DNA from: Parabacteroides acidifaciens
GTDB taxonomy: Bacteria; Bacteroidota; Bacteroidia; Bacteroidales; Tannerellaceae
Length of the DNA stretch: 64,000 nucleotides
Direction of reading: 5' to 3'
NCBI RefSeq assembly: GCF_003363715.1
Contig: NZ_QREV01000015.1
Span: forward strand, 6,071-70,070
Within the stretch, counting starts at the first letter, position 1. Each line of letters starts with the position of its first letter. Below, in pieces: positions 54,663 through 64,000 of this stretch. The notes beneath the pieces were generated by a model. It ran no database searches, was not told where the DNA came from, and was given only the letters and a program-made list of their open reading frames with translations. A program made the translations under genes and the position numbers.

Positions 54663-54697
54663 AAAAAAGCCTCCCGTAAGAAACGAAAAGCTTTTTT
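54663..54697 (-). terminator. Terminator of the PUL gene group
   Basis: AAAAAAGC and GCTTTTTT form an 8-bp inverted repeat around a 19-base loop, 23 bases past the GH16 stop on the minus strand, with T-rich flanks on both strands. Confidence 0.6.
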
Positions 54698-54719
54698 AAT
54701 ATCTGATAAATACTTATAT

Positions 54720-55508
54720 CTACTTCTCTTTCTGGTAGAAACGCACCCAATCGATCTCCATCTCGACAGGCAGATCAGCAGGTTCGACTGCGCCAACCCA
54801 GCTCCCACCCAACTGCATATCAAGCAGCAGATAGAACTTCTTATCGGTAAACGGGAACTGCCCTTCTTTGTCTGTCTCGATACGGGGATAAGCAAAAGTC
54901 CGGGTGTCGTTGATAAAGAAAACAAGACTGTCGCGATACATCTCTACACTGTAGACATTATAATCGTCACGGTTTATCGGCCCAATCCCACCCTGCTTCG
55001 GATTATCCTTTATACCCAATATATGCGTATAGGCAGAATGAACGGTCTGATAAGCGATGGTATCATTATTCAAACGCTCCATGATATCGATCTCCCCGCC
55101 TTCCGGCCAGCCTTCGTTTTCCGGCAGCAGCCAGAACGCCGGCCAGGCTCCGGTTGCCCCGTAGAGCTTTGCACGGATATCCAGGCGCCCGTCGGAAAAG
55201 CCGACTTTTCCTCTTGAATAAACACCACCAGTGATAAAAGGAGCCGTATCCGCCGGCAAACTGTAATTAACTAATCCGCGTAAGACCAGGTTACCGTCGC
55301 GCATCCCATAACAAGAATCGAAATCGGACATATAGTTATTCCAATCCGATGTCCCGCGTGGAATCTTACTCCACGAAGCCTCATCAAAATGCTCCGTCTG
55401 GTCGAAGTTCTCCTCCCATACCAACTTCCACCCGTTTTTCTGTGGCTGGCAACCTGCCATTAGCGACAGGGCGATTGACAGCCCTAATGCAAATAATCCT
55501 TGTTTCAT
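54720..55508 (-). CDS. Glycoside hydrolase family 16 lipoprotein
   Basis: A 262-residue endo-beta-glucanase/galactanase-type enzyme. Lipoprotein signal MKQGLFALGLSIALSLMAGC (Cys20). The GH16 catalytic motif GGEIDIMERL gives Glu139 nucleophile, Asp141 and Glu144 acid/base (the beta-bulge ExDxxE form), with TGAWPAFWLLP before it. Retaining family with laminarin, mixed-linkage glucan, porphyran, agarose and mucin poly-LacNAc among its substrates. As the only endo-acting enzyme seen in the locus, it probably makes the first cuts on the outer surface. Substrate not decidable by eye. Last gene of the PUL, 7 bases after the propeller gene. Confidence 0.9.
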   Translation of the reverse strand: MKQGLFALGLSIALSLMAGCQPQKNGWKLVWEENFDQTEHFDEASWSKIPRGTSDWNNYMSDFDSCYGMRDGNLVLRGLVNYSLPADTAPFITGGVYSRGKVGFSDGRLDIRAKLYGATGAWPAFWLLPENEGWPEGGEIDIMERLNNDTIAYQTVHSAYTHILGIKDNPKQGGIGPINRDDYNVYSVEMYRDSLVFFINDTRTFAYPRIETDKEGQFPFTDKKFYLLLDMQLGGSWVGAVEPADLPVEMEIDWVRFYQKEK

Positions 55509-55515
55509 TACGCCG

Positions 55516-56664
55516 TTATTTGAATTTATACAATATCAGGACATCATTATCTTCGTCTTTTAAAGAGGATGCCAAATCTTTTAATTCTCCATACAATTTC
55601 CCTTCCTGATAAGCCTCTAATAATTCATCGGCATTAAACCGGGATATGCCATAACCGGATTGCATATCACAATTCACAAGATGAGAGCTCAAAACTATTT
55701 TTGCATCCGGATAATCATCATTCCTTATCTCATACTCATTTATATCTCCATTTTCTTTGTTGTAAACCCAGTTGGTTTCAGGAAACATATCCCGTTCATT
55801 GCTTTCATCTACAGAAATCCGAGTCAAGAACACATATTTACTTGTTTCAATTCCATACTGTAAAAAAACAGGGGCACTCATGGAGCTAATTGCAGGTGTT
55901 CTCAATATAACCGGAGTCAAAACCCCATCGTATGAATACTGATAGATGGTATCCGACGAAAGTTCGTTCAAAATATAACCTTCCGAATTTCTTACAACAG
56001 GAAGATGCATGGCTGTATATGAAAAACGACCGCCATCACCTTCTTTAGTCACCGTCAAATCATATTTCTTACCAGAAGAAAAAGGAACTTCTATTTTCTT
56101 CAGGATTTCCCCGTCATTCTTAGCCAGAATCGAGAAATAAGGTTTCAGATCAGAGTTTACCCGATTCGTTTCCGTATTGTAAACGAGAAAAGCATCATCA
56201 TTAAAATTGTAAATGAAACGCGCATCCCCAGAAGCAAATTCCCTGATATATTCGCCATTCAGATCATAAACAACGATCTTCCGGGAAAAAACATCATGGA
56301 CATAAATCTCCCCTCTCTTTTCATCCATACGCAAATTGGTGATATAATTATATTCGTGAGGGCCATTCCCATAATGAGAAAACTTACGGACCGGCTGTCC
56401 TTCCCTATCAAACATCAGAATCTCACCAGTTTCACCCCCTTTGGTCAGTATATAATTTTCATTGCAAACCAAAGCTCTTGATCTAACTAATAAATCGGTA
56501 TTGCTTGCAAGTTTTATATATGTAACATCTGCAATATCCTTTAAATTTAATCGAATGGATGAATGTTCCGCATTGAGGTCAATTTGCAAGACTTCGTTAT
56601 CCGTGCTCTTACCGGCACAGCCACACAAAAATGCCATCATCCATATAATCAAAAGATACCTCAT
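55516..56664 (-). CDS. 6-bladed beta-propeller lipoprotein in PUL
   Basis: A 382-residue lipoprotein, signal MRYLLIIWMMAFLCGCAGKS with the lipobox LCGC; I chose the ATG at 56664 rather than the longer frame because it gives a proper signal. Propeller strands recur: LNLKDIADVTYIKLASNTDL, GEILMFDREGQPVRKFSHYG, RGEIYVHDVFSRKIVVYDLN. Same family as the three tandem lipoproteins at 47273-50905, more divergent. Lying between GH2 and GH16 genes, it may bind sugars or act as an accessory of the SusCD system (inference). Confidence 0.85.
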   Translation of the reverse strand: MRYLLIIWMMAFLCGCAGKSTDNEVLQIDLNAEHSSIRLNLKDIADVTYIKLASNTDLLVRSRALVCNENYILTKGGETGEILMFDREGQPVRKFSHYGNGPHEYNYITNLRMDEKRGEIYVHDVFSRKIVVYDLNGEYIREFASGDARFIYNFNDDAFLVYNTETNRVNSDLKPYFSILAKNDGEILKKIEVPFSSGKKYDLTVTKEGDGGRFSYTAMHLPVVRNSEGYILNELSSDTIYQYSYDGVLTPVILRTPAISSMSAPVFLQYGIETSKYVFLTRISVDESNERDMFPETNWVYNKENGDINEYEIRNDDYPDAKIVLSSHLVNCDMQSGYGISRFNADELLEAYQEGKLYGELKDLASSLKDEDNDVLILYKFK

Positions 56665-56804
56665 ACAAATATCAATTTTCACAAAGGTAACATTTTTCAA
56701 TACACAGCACACAGATGACAGAATAAAAAAGGATGCGTCCTCTGCGTGCTATGTTTCACGAATATAACCGAGCTGTCGGATATTCATATTTACGTCATTA
56801 TTTC

Positions 56805-59459
56805 TTATTCTCCAAAATCCGACTGTTGCCGTTCCACCTCTTTCAACTTTAAGGTATTCAATTCCTTGCGCAGGCGTTCCACTTCTCGTTCGGCATCGGT
56901 TTTCGATGTGGCCGATTGTCCGGCGGAAACACTGCTCATTGAGGTACGGGATGCGTCTTCGGTGTTATAGACCAGCGGGAATGCGGCCGGTTTCGATTCA
57001 AGCACCAGTTCACCGCTTACCGGCATCTGCGAACCTTCAAACAAGACACTGGCAGTGATCCGTATCTTACCTGGCTTCAAGGTAGACTGAACCAGAATAG
57101 GGGCCGTTCCCCATTTGACAGGAGCGGGATTAGCCAAAACATCCGGACCACCTAAGATACGCCCTTCCCCTTCTATAGAGAAACGGATATTATAATTGTT
57201 CAAACGCTTGATGTTTCCCTGCTTATCCGCAACAGCAGCCACTACCGTAACGAAGTCGGAGCCATCGGCTTTCAGCTCTGTCCCTTCGTTATCTACCCAT
57301 AACAGGATTTTTTCCGGACGACGGGCAGGAACGACCTTATGCGTAGCAACGACTTTTCCGTCTATCAGTCCTTCGGCAAGCAGATATACATCGTCCTGCT
57401 TTCTTGCTCTGGAAAGAGCTTTGTCTACCATAAAATCATAGACATCGGGGAAAGTTATGACCGGAGACGGCATTCCCTGACGGTTTTTGTCTTTCTTATA
57501 AGTATAGGTCTTTCCATCTTTATTGAACGTAAGCCGCACCTCGTCACAGTTCGAATAAACCGTCACATCCTTACCTGAGAACGGCGTCATCTCGTGTGCG
57601 ATATAGACCATCGGACCGCTTCCGGCAAGCTGATCGTTCTTCACTGCCGGACGCTGTGCCATAAACATATAATATGAATATTTCGGCTGGCGAAAGACAT
57701 CCATCAAACCTCCGTAGAACGGATCGGGATGGTAGCCGCGCTGATGATCGAACGAATGCCAAAGACAGCCACCGACATGCTGCGGCTGCTGTTGATACAA
57801 GACGTCGTAGCTGGTCACCGGATAGGAAGGTGAGGCATAATGTTCAGCTTGTACGCGCATCGGCTGCTCGCCCCAGTTGCGGGCTACGCGGCTGGGTGAA
57901 TTATGCGAACTCCAATCATCCACATTATCTCCCCATTCACGGGTAAAATAGGTCTTTGTCGGATCGATCTCTTTCGAAGCATCCTGCATATTGGCGGGAT
58001 GGGCAAAATAGACCGGGAAGTTCTCGTGTCCGCGCGCTTCGCTGTCACTCCCACTATAACAATATGGATAAGGATATTCGGCATCCACTATATCGCGAGT
58101 GTTCTTGGCAAAGTCCGCCGGATACCAGGTTTCGTTCAGGATCGGTTCCCACAGCCAGACACAAGGATGGTTACGGTCGCGGCGTACGACATTGCGGATA
58201 TCGCTATATACACGCTCGGCAAATTCAGGCGCATCGTTCCAGAACTGCCAGCCGGGCGTATTGACGATGACAAACAACCCTAACTCGTCGCAGGCATCCA
58301 TGAAAGCCGGATCTTGCGGGCAGTGGGCGTTACGGATTATCTCCATCCCAACCTCTTTCAGTTTCTTGGCATCCCGCCAATGAATACTGTTAGCGACAGC
58401 ATTGCCGACTACAGCAAAGTCTTGATGACGATTCGCTCCGATCAATGGCTTTCCATACGGCTTCCCGTTCAGCCAGAAGCCATCTTTTCCCTTAAACTCG
58501 ATGCTACGGATTCCGACACGGCGACGATAGCCGTCTACCACATTCCCGTCTTTATCCAAAATTCGTACCAAAAGGTTATATAGTGTCGGCGTCGAAGGTG
58601 TCCAAAGCATCGGCTGCTTCACCAGTAATTTATCGGAAGAAGTGATTGCCTTACCGCCCTTCACTTGAATCTTATCATTCAGATATGCAACCTGCGTGCC
58701 ATCCGGCTGTAACAAGGTGTATTCCACTACACCGGTGAAAGATTTCTTTGTCGCATTACGCACCTGTATCTTCAACTGCACCTCCGCCAAAGCATCCGAA
58801 ACTTTCCCGAAAGAGACAAACAAGCCGCCTCCGGCTATCTCATTCTCATAATTGGGATCGGTGATGAACACGTTGTTATGGGCGATCAACCAGCAATCCC
58901 GGTAGATACCGCCAAAGTAGGTATAGTCCAGCACATCCTGCGCCTTTCCGGGAGGATAGGAAGGATCGTCACTGTTATCGGCCCAGACGGCAATGACGTT
59001 ATCGCCATTCCAGTCCAGCGCATCCGTCACATCCAGTACAACAGGCAGATAGCCACCAAAGTGCTCCGTTAGCAGTTTTCCATTCACGAATACTTTACTT
59101 TTTCCCATAATTGCCTCGAAATGCAGGAAAAGCTTCTTGCCCTTCAACGATGCGTCAGGTGTAAAATGCTTACGATACCAGACTTCACCCTGATAATTGA
59201 TACAACCGCTTGCCTCCGTCGGCAGGTATTCAATACCGTTCGGCAGGGAAACGACTGTCCAGTCCTTATCATTAAACTCTTTCGCATCTGCTCCGTCCGC
59301 TGCACCTTTATGGAAACGCCATGCAGGATTCATGGAATAAACTTCCCGCCCACTGTCTTCCAATCGAAAGAAACCGGCCGTCGAGAACTCGGGCTGATGG
59401 GCGGCCCACAAAGGCAAAGCCATCAACCAGAATATCAAATACATTTCTAATTTTCTCAT
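56805..59459 (-). CDS. Glycoside hydrolase family 2 (beta-galactosidase-like)
   Basis: An 884-residue exported exo-glycosidase. Signal MRKLEMYLIFWLMALPLWA; a sugar-binding jelly-roll to about residue 215 (YRKHFTPDASLKGKKLFLHF, VFVNGKLLTEHFGGYLPV); an immunoglobulin-like domain; then the TIM barrel with acid/base Glu443 in WEPILNETWYP and nucleophile Glu508 in YFTREWGDNVDDW. Further C-terminal beta domains follow. The last 50 residues are odd: a Ser/Thr-rich stretch then a charged coiled coil (TDAEREVERLRKELNTLKLKE). GH2 covers beta-galactosidase, glucuronidase and mannosidase; galactosidase is the best guess with GH16 beside it. Confidence 0.9.
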   Translation of the reverse strand: MRKLEMYLIFWLMALPLWAAHQPEFSTAGFFRLEDSGREVYSMNPAWRFHKGAADGADAKEFNDKDWTVVSLPNGIEYLPTEASGCINYQGEVWYRKHFTPDASLKGKKLFLHFEAIMGKSKVFVNGKLLTEHFGGYLPVVLDVTDALDWNGDNVIAVWADNSDDPSYPPGKAQDVLDYTYFGGIYRDCWLIAHNNVFITDPNYENEIAGGGLFVSFGKVSDALAEVQLKIQVRNATKKSFTGVVEYTLLQPDGTQVAYLNDKIQVKGGKAITSSDKLLVKQPMLWTPSTPTLYNLLVRILDKDGNVVDGYRRRVGIRSIEFKGKDGFWLNGKPYGKPLIGANRHQDFAVVGNAVANSIHWRDAKKLKEVGMEIIRNAHCPQDPAFMDACDELGLFVIVNTPGWQFWNDAPEFAERVYSDIRNVVRRDRNHPCVWLWEPILNETWYPADFAKNTRDIVDAEYPYPYCYSGSDSEARGHENFPVYFAHPANMQDASKEIDPTKTYFTREWGDNVDDWSSHNSPSRVARNWGEQPMRVQAEHYASPSYPVTSYDVLYQQQPQHVGGCLWHSFDHQRGYHPDPFYGGLMDVFRQPKYSYYMFMAQRPAVKNDQLAGSGPMVYIAHEMTPFSGKDVTVYSNCDEVRLTFNKDGKTYTYKKDKNRQGMPSPVITFPDVYDFMVDKALSRARKQDDVYLLAEGLIDGKVVATHKVVPARRPEKILLWVDNEGTELKADGSDFVTVVAAVADKQGNIKRLNNYNIRFSIEGEGRILGGPDVLANPAPVKWGTAPILVQSTLKPGKIRITASVLFEGSQMPVSGELVLESKPAAFPLVYNTEDASRTSMSSVSAGQSATSKTDAEREVERLRKELNTLKLKEVERQQSDFGE

Positions 59460-59615
59460 ATTACTTTATATTAATCGTTTTAATATTTTCTTTAAACACA
59501 ACACCTCTCCAAGGGGTGGGAAGACGCTCTCTCTAACACAAGGAAAGCAACCTCGTTACCGTTGGCCAAAGATACATGGTCTGAAAGGGAAGACCTAATA
59601 AATAAAGGAAGAAAA

Positions 59616-59655
59616 GGGCCGGCTATAACACGTCTTACACCATTACAACCGGCCC
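59616..59655 (-). terminator. Hairpin between susD and the GH2 gene
   Basis: GGGCCGG pairs with CCGGCCC (7 bp) around a 26-base loop; on the minus strand TTTTCTTCC follows. It may part susCD from the enzyme genes, giving higher SusCD levels, as in other PULs. The 230-bp gap here has no ORF. Confidence 0.65.
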
Positions 59656-59689
59656 ATATAGAATAATACCTATTAAAAAAAGCCTTTAG

Positions 59690-61249
59690 TTACCAACCTT
59701 CATTTGGTGTACACAACGGATTCGCAGATATTTCCTTTGCAGGTATCGGATAATAGTAATAACGGTTCGTATCGCCTACCTTTCCGGTAATAAGCTGATT
59801 ATAACGATTTTCATTACAAGTCCGCATACGTTCTTCCAGCAATCCCCAACGCCGCAGGTCGTAGAAACGTTCTCCTTCCACGAAGAATTCGATTGCGCGC
59901 TGGTGTTCCAGATCGCTGAAAATAGCTTCCGAGGTCTGCGCCCCACTATACGGATTCAGGTTGGCACGCTCGCGAATCTGATTCAGATAACCGACAGCCT
60001 TTGCCAAATCCTGTCTGCCGGAACTGCGCAGATAAGACTCAGAAAGCAGCAGGAGAACGTCGGCATAACGCACGGCGCGTTCATTAATAACAGACATAGG
60101 AGGATCAGCTTCCGATGTTGCCGTACTTGAATTCTGATATTTCAGTATCCAATATGTGCTCCATCGATCCTCTGTTTTAAAGATCTCGCGGAACGGTTGC
60201 ATATAATACATACAACCATCATAATCCCAAGCTACAGACGAACGGGCGCGATAGTCGGAATTACCGTCCTTGTCTTTTTCCTGCAAGAATATATTCATCA
60301 TCTGCTGAGTAGGATTTGCTTCATACCAACCACTGGCTTCCGGTGCTGCATATTCTTTCGGACGGGTGTTCGTCTGGGTCGAGTTGATATTCTCTCCGTC
60401 TCCCCAGATATCGGTACCACCGACCGGTTCCATCAACAACTCGAAAATACTTTCAGCATTATTTTCATGAGTGTCATCGAAGTTCCAGGAAAAGTCTTCC
60501 ACCAAACGATAGGTGTAAGGAGCTTGTGTCAGTGGCTCCAACACATCGATTGCTTTATCGAATTCTTCCTCATATACATACAGTTTACCCAGAATTGCAT
60601 AAGCAGCCCCTTTAGTCGGTTTTCCGATAACGTTATTCTCGACCGGCAACAAAGATGCAGCCGTAGTCAAATCCTGCTCGGCCTGTGCCCAAACTTCAGC
60701 CTGCGTAGATTTTTCCAACGGGAAAGTAGACGGAGACTGTGATGCCGTCAGACGTAAAGGAACATTTTTAAACTCTTTAGCCAACTGGAACAAATAAAAT
60801 CCACGGATAAACAGGCATTCGGCTTTTACCCTGTTTACAAAATCGGTCGAAAACTCCGAACCCTTTTCATCCAGCTTCTGCATAATTGAGTTTGTCCTGT
60901 ACAATGCATTATAGAACTGATAGAACATGCCTTGAGACAGAGAGTTGCCATTCGTATTGGTAAAATAGCAAGCCTGGAAAACTTCGTTGATATCATTTCG
61001 GAATTCGACCTCGTCGGCACGTGCGATACGCATCATTACGCCACGGGTTCCGTAATATCCGCCGTTCAGGGCATTCTTTAAAGGAGTGTAGCAGGATGTC
61101 AAAGCCAGCTCGAAATCGGCTTCATTCTGCCAGAAAGTATCTTCCGTCGCCTTGTTCGGATTGACCTGTTCCAACTGGGCGTCACATGATGTGCACAAGC
61201 CGATAACGGCTGCTGCACAAGATATAAAATATAGATATATTCGTTTCAT
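59690..61249 (-). CDS. SusD/RagB family nutrient-binding outer-membrane lipoprotein
   Basis: A 519-residue surface lipoprotein that delivers glycan to its SusC partner. Signal MKRIYLYFISCAAAVIGLCT with Cys22 in CTSC. SusD segments: NKATEDTFWQNEADFELALTS, ECLFIRGFYLFQLAKEFKNVP, PTKGAAYAILGKLYVYEEEF, RYADVLLLLSESYLRSSG, YLNQIRERANL and EFFVEGERFYDLRRWG near the C-terminus. Placed 13 bases after the susC stop, so the pair is co-transcribed. The ligand is not deducible from sequence. Confidence 0.95.
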   Translation of the reverse strand: MKRIYLYFISCAAAVIGLCTSCDAQLEQVNPNKATEDTFWQNEADFELALTSCYTPLKNALNGGYYGTRGVMMRIARADEVEFRNDINEVFQACYFTNTNGNSLSQGMFYQFYNALYRTNSIMQKLDEKGSEFSTDFVNRVKAECLFIRGFYLFQLAKEFKNVPLRLTASQSPSTFPLEKSTQAEVWAQAEQDLTTAASLLPVENNVIGKPTKGAAYAILGKLYVYEEEFDKAIDVLEPLTQAPYTYRLVEDFSWNFDDTHENNAESIFELLMEPVGGTDIWGDGENINSTQTNTRPKEYAAPEASGWYEANPTQQMMNIFLQEKDKDGNSDYRARSSVAWDYDGCMYYMQPFREIFKTEDRWSTYWILKYQNSSTATSEADPPMSVINERAVRYADVLLLLSESYLRSSGRQDLAKAVGYLNQIRERANLNPYSGAQTSEAIFSDLEHQRAIEFFVEGERFYDLRRWGLLEERMRTCNENRYNQLITGKVGDTNRYYYYPIPAKEISANPLCTPNEGW

Positions 61250-61262
61250 ACAATTACTTTAT

Positions 61263-64000
61263 TTAAAATGTTACGTTCAGACCCACCATAAATGTACGGT
61301 TAGAAGGATATATAAATTCATCGAAACCACGGGAATAAACATCCGAAGAATTTACATCCGGAGTATATCCCGAATAAGACGAAATCGTAAAGAGGTTCTC
61401 CGCATTGAAATAAACACGGGCTTTCTGTATCAGTCCATGGAACCATACATTAGGCAATGTGTAACCTACCTGCAAGTTTCTCAGACGGAAATAAGATCCG
61501 CTTTCCAGATAACGGTCGGATTCCGAACGGGCATTCCGGTTGGGATCGGTCCAGATCAAACGTGGCTGGGATGCATTTTGATTTTCCGGTGTCCAGTAAT
61601 CTAATGTACTTGCCAGATAATTCGTTCCGCGGGTTACATCCGTCAATTCCAAACGTGTCGCATTATAAATCTTATTTCCGGTTACTCCCTGGAATCCGAT
61701 GGAGAAATCGACATTCTTATAAGTGACATTACCGTTGATAGAATAGGTGAATTTCGGGAACGGGCTACCACTATACACACGGTCGTCGTCATTAATCGTA
61801 CCGTCGTTGTTCGTATCCTTAAAACGGATATCACCAGGTTTGGCACTCGGCTGGATCAGGACACCGTCTTTCTGGTGGGCCTGTACCTCCTCTGCGCTGT
61901 TGAAATAGCCATCGGTGGGGATCAACCAGAAACCTCCGATAGGATAACCAGCCAGTGTCCGGGTGGTATACGTTCCACCATGAATCGTACCTCTCTCGAT
62001 CGGCTGCATCCCTTCACCCAAAGCAATCACCTCGTTCTTATTATAGGTACCCAAGAAACTGACGCCATAAGAGAGATTCTTGTTCAGGGATTCATTCCAT
62101 CCGAGGTTAAATTCAAAACCCTGGTTACGGATCTTACCTGCATTCTGGATCGGGTCATTCGCACCACCGGATGAAATAGGAATAGGCACATTCAGCAAAA
62201 TGTCTTTCGTATTCTTCACATACCAGTCCGCAGTCAATGTCAAACGGTTTCGCAACGCCATGAAGTCGATACCGATATTCGTCATGGCAGTTTCCTCCCA
62301 TTTGATATCCGGATTGGCAAATGTTTTCGGGAAAGCTCCCTGTATCAATCCGCTCTTTCCGTCCGGATAATTAATACCGGTGGTCACGACTGATACATAC
62401 TGGTAATTGTCGATCTCTTGATTACCCAGCACACCATAGCCTCCTCTCAACTTAAGCTGATCAAGCCATGAAGTATTATTCTTCACAAAATCTTCTTCTG
62501 CGATATTCCAACCAACAGACACTGACGGGAAATTGCCATAACGGTTATTGGAACCGAACTTGGAAGAACCGTCACGACGGATAGTCGCAGTCAATAAATA
62601 ACGGTTCTTGTAAGAATAGAAAGCACGTCCCAAGATAGAGGTCAACACACTACGGCTGGAATTACCACTTACGGCCAGTCCCTGTGCAGCGGCATCTATC
62701 TCCTTAATACCAGTTGGCATTCCTTGACCTGATCCCTGCATATAGCGATAGCGGGAATCCTGATAGGTATAACCGGCAAGTACGGAAATCTTATGATCAC
62801 CGAAAGTACGGTCGAAAGTCAGCAAGTTTTCAACCAAGACATTACGTGTCCGGGTCTGTTGTTCTGTTACCTGCGTGATGTCATTCTTATTCAATCCGTA
62901 ATCATACAATCCTAAATAGCTATTGTAACGGTAGAACTGGAAGTCCGGAGTCAGATTCAATTTATATTTCAGCCCCTTCATAAACTCCACAGAGACATAA
63001 GCATTTGCAAATATCTTCACATTATCACTGTAACGGTTCATCAGATTGTCATCCACCATACCCAGCGGGTTATACAGGTTTACAACATCACCATACAAAG
63101 CGCCATAGCCACCAGTCTGGTTTGCGTCATACTGTTCCAACGTTGGAATAGCCTGTATCGTATGGCCTACATATCCTCCACGAATCTCAGAAAGCAGAGG
63201 TTTATCCTGGCTATAAGTCAGAACGATGTTCGTCCCTGCCTGGAAAATACCCTTCTTGAAATCCTGTTTACTCTGCAACGTATAACGCTGATAGTTCGTT
63301 CCTTTCATCACACCGTCCTGGTTCGTATACCCCACACTATTATAATAGGTAGAATATTTACCACCCCCTTTTACAGACAGGTTATAGTTCTGCATCAAAG
63401 CCGGGCTGAACATCAGGCTTTGCCAGTCATTATCCGGCTTGGAAGCCAGATCCATTGCCATATCAAGCGGATTCATCCCGGCTGCCTTTCTGGAAACCGT
63501 CGTCACTTCCGCCCATCCGGCAGCATCCAACAAGTCCAGATATTTACTCGGAGAGCTGACACCGACATTGGCCGACAGGTCGATAATAGGTTTCCCTTCC
63601 GTATTGCTACCCTCTTTTGTCGTGACGATCACAACACCATTGGCTGCACGTGAACCGTAGATAGCTGCCGAAGAAGCATCCTTCAACACGTCGATGCTGG
63701 CAATATCGTTCGGATTGATATGGTCGATTCCGCTCATATACATACCATCCACGATATACAAAGGAGATGAATTGTTCAACGTACCGATACCACGAACCAT
63801 GACACGGGTACTTCCGCCCGGCGCACCTCCCTGCGAAACGATATCGACACCGGCAATCTTTCCTTGCAAAGCCTGGCCGATAGTCGTGTTACTCTGTGTA
63901 TTCAGCTTTTCCGTACTGACATTGGCAACCGAACCGGTCAAATCCGCTTTCTTCTGCGTACCGTAACCAATAACGACTACTTCGTCCAAGGCCTTCGTAT
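61263..64000 (-). CDS. SusC/RagA family TonB-dependent receptor (5' end outside window)
   Basis: At least 912 codons of an outer-membrane beta-barrel importer for glycan fragments, cut by the right edge of the window. The reading frame is open to the edge, so the apparent start at 63989 is only an in-frame TTG: the residues before it read TKALDEVVVIGYGT, the usual SusC TonB-box region. Plug segments: LQGKIAGVDIVSQGG, VRGIGTLNNSSPLYIVDGM, NPNDIASIDVLKDASSAAIYGSRAANGVV. The barrel ends YPSNRTFMVGLNVTF. The N-terminal signal and CarboxypepD_reg domain are missing only because of the cut. Confidence 0.95.
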   Translation of the reverse strand, partial: TKALDEVVVIGYGTQKKADLTGSVANVSTEKLNTQSNTTIGQALQGKIAGVDIVSQGGAPGGSTRVMVRGIGTLNNSSPLYIVDGMYMSGIDHINPNDIASIDVLKDASSAAIYGSRAANGVVIVTTKEGSNTEGKPIIDLSANVGVSSPSKYLDLLDAAGWAEVTTVSRKAAGMNPLDMAMDLASKPDNDWQSLMFSPALMQNYNLSVKGGGKYSTYYNSVGYTNQDGVMKGTNYQRYTLQSKQDFKKGIFQAGTNIVLTYSQDKPLLSEIRGGYVGHTIQAIPTLEQYDANQTGGYGALYGDVVNLYNPLGMVDDNLMNRYSDNVKIFANAYVSVEFMKGLKYKLNLTPDFQFYRYNSYLGLYDYGLNKNDITQVTEQQTRTRNVLVENLLTFDRTFGDHKISVLAGYTYQDSRYRYMQGSGQGMPTGIKEIDAAAQGLAVSGNSSRSVLTSILGRAFYSYKNRYLLTATIRRDGSSKFGSNNRYGNFPSVSVGWNIAEEDFVKNNTSWLDQLKLRGGYGVLGNQEIDNYQYVSVVTTGINYPDGKSGLIQGAFPKTFANPDIKWEETAMTNIGIDFMALRNRLTLTADWYVKNTKDILLNVPIPISSGGANDPIQNAGKIRNQGFEFNLGWNESLNKNLSYGVSFLGTYNKNEVIALGEGMQPIERGTIHGGTYTTRTLAGYPIGGFWLIPTDGYFNSAEEVQAHQKDGVLIQPSAKPGDIRFKDTNNDGTINDDDRVYSGSPFPKFTYSINGNVTYKNVDFSIGFQGVTGNKIYNATRLELTDVTRGTNYLASTLDYWTPENQNASQPRLIWTDPNRNARSESDRYLESGSYFRLRNLQVGYTLPNVWFHGLIQKARVYFNAENLFTISSYSGYTPDVNSSDVYSRGFDEFIYPSNRTFMVGLNVTF

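Noticed and set aside
63989-63991. Start codon of the SusC gene at 63989
   Set aside because: It is an internal TTG; the frame is open to the window edge and the residues before it are those of a SusC TonB-box region.

Overview
The window looks like chromosomal DNA of a gut Bacteroidales, most likely Parabacteroides or a close relative. The grounds are a fused SecDF, the FtcD-type histidine pathway, meso-diaminopimelate dehydrogenase, a SusC/SusD locus, GLPGLI, DUF4468 and FimB/Mfa2-type proteins, 6-bladed beta-propeller lipoproteins, and many promoters with the Bacteroidetes -7 box TAnnTTTG, some with a TTTG -33 box 19-20 bases upstream. The genus is an inference. No rRNA, CRISPR array or intact transposase was seen.

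Layout. 0-4.3 kb: histidine-utilisation operon hutU-ftcD-hutI (minus) with a palindrome in its leader. 4.3-9.2 kb: secDF, divergent from two secreted DUF4468 proteins. 9.3-10.7 kb: a lone DUF4373 gene and a gene-free stretch packed with short repeats. 10.7-17.3 kb (minus): flotillin plus NfeD-like partner, an AAA-ATPase/PD-(D/E)XK protein, a phosphatase-fold membrane protein and two overlapping rhomboid proteases. 17.3-28.8 kb: housekeeping genes (HU, argS, a methyltransferase, a ferritin-like/VIT fusion, topA, TPR, ORF6N, nagB, flavodiiron protein, lgt, ddh). 29-32.6 kb: GLPGLI protein plus outer-membrane receptor-like protein. 32.8-35.4 kb: an AT-rich run of small genes including an Imm26-type immunity protein and no toxin. 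35.6-36.1 kb: copy 1 of a dispersed non-coding repeat. 36.3-47.1 kb: sugar isomerase, fimbrial-type lipoprotein, tRNA-Arg, recO, a tRNA-Glu/rpsT/tRNA-Glu unit, gyrB, a GATase-dipeptidase fusion, an M28 enzyme, sufE and a HigBA module. 47.2-51.6 kb: three tandem 6-bladed propeller lipoproteins and a fourth cut off after its signal peptide by a 624-bp element with perfect 28-bp terminal inverted repeats, which contains copy 2 of the dispersed repeat. 51.7-54.6 kb: rnhB, a ParE-type toxin/antitoxin pair, VanZ-like protein, sufS. 54.7-64 kb (minus): a polysaccharide-utilisation locus, susC-susD-GH2-propeller-GH16, with susC running off the window.

The most unusual signal is the dispersed repeat pair (35636-36099 and 51113-51575). 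Both copies are about 463 bp and non-coding. Each carries four copies of a 13-bp site (consensus ATTACGACCGTCC), two in each orientation, with start-to-start spacing of 21, about 43 to 48 and 21 bases preserved in both copies. That regular geometry suggests a protein-bound or structured element. Both copies sit at edges of accessory gene groups.
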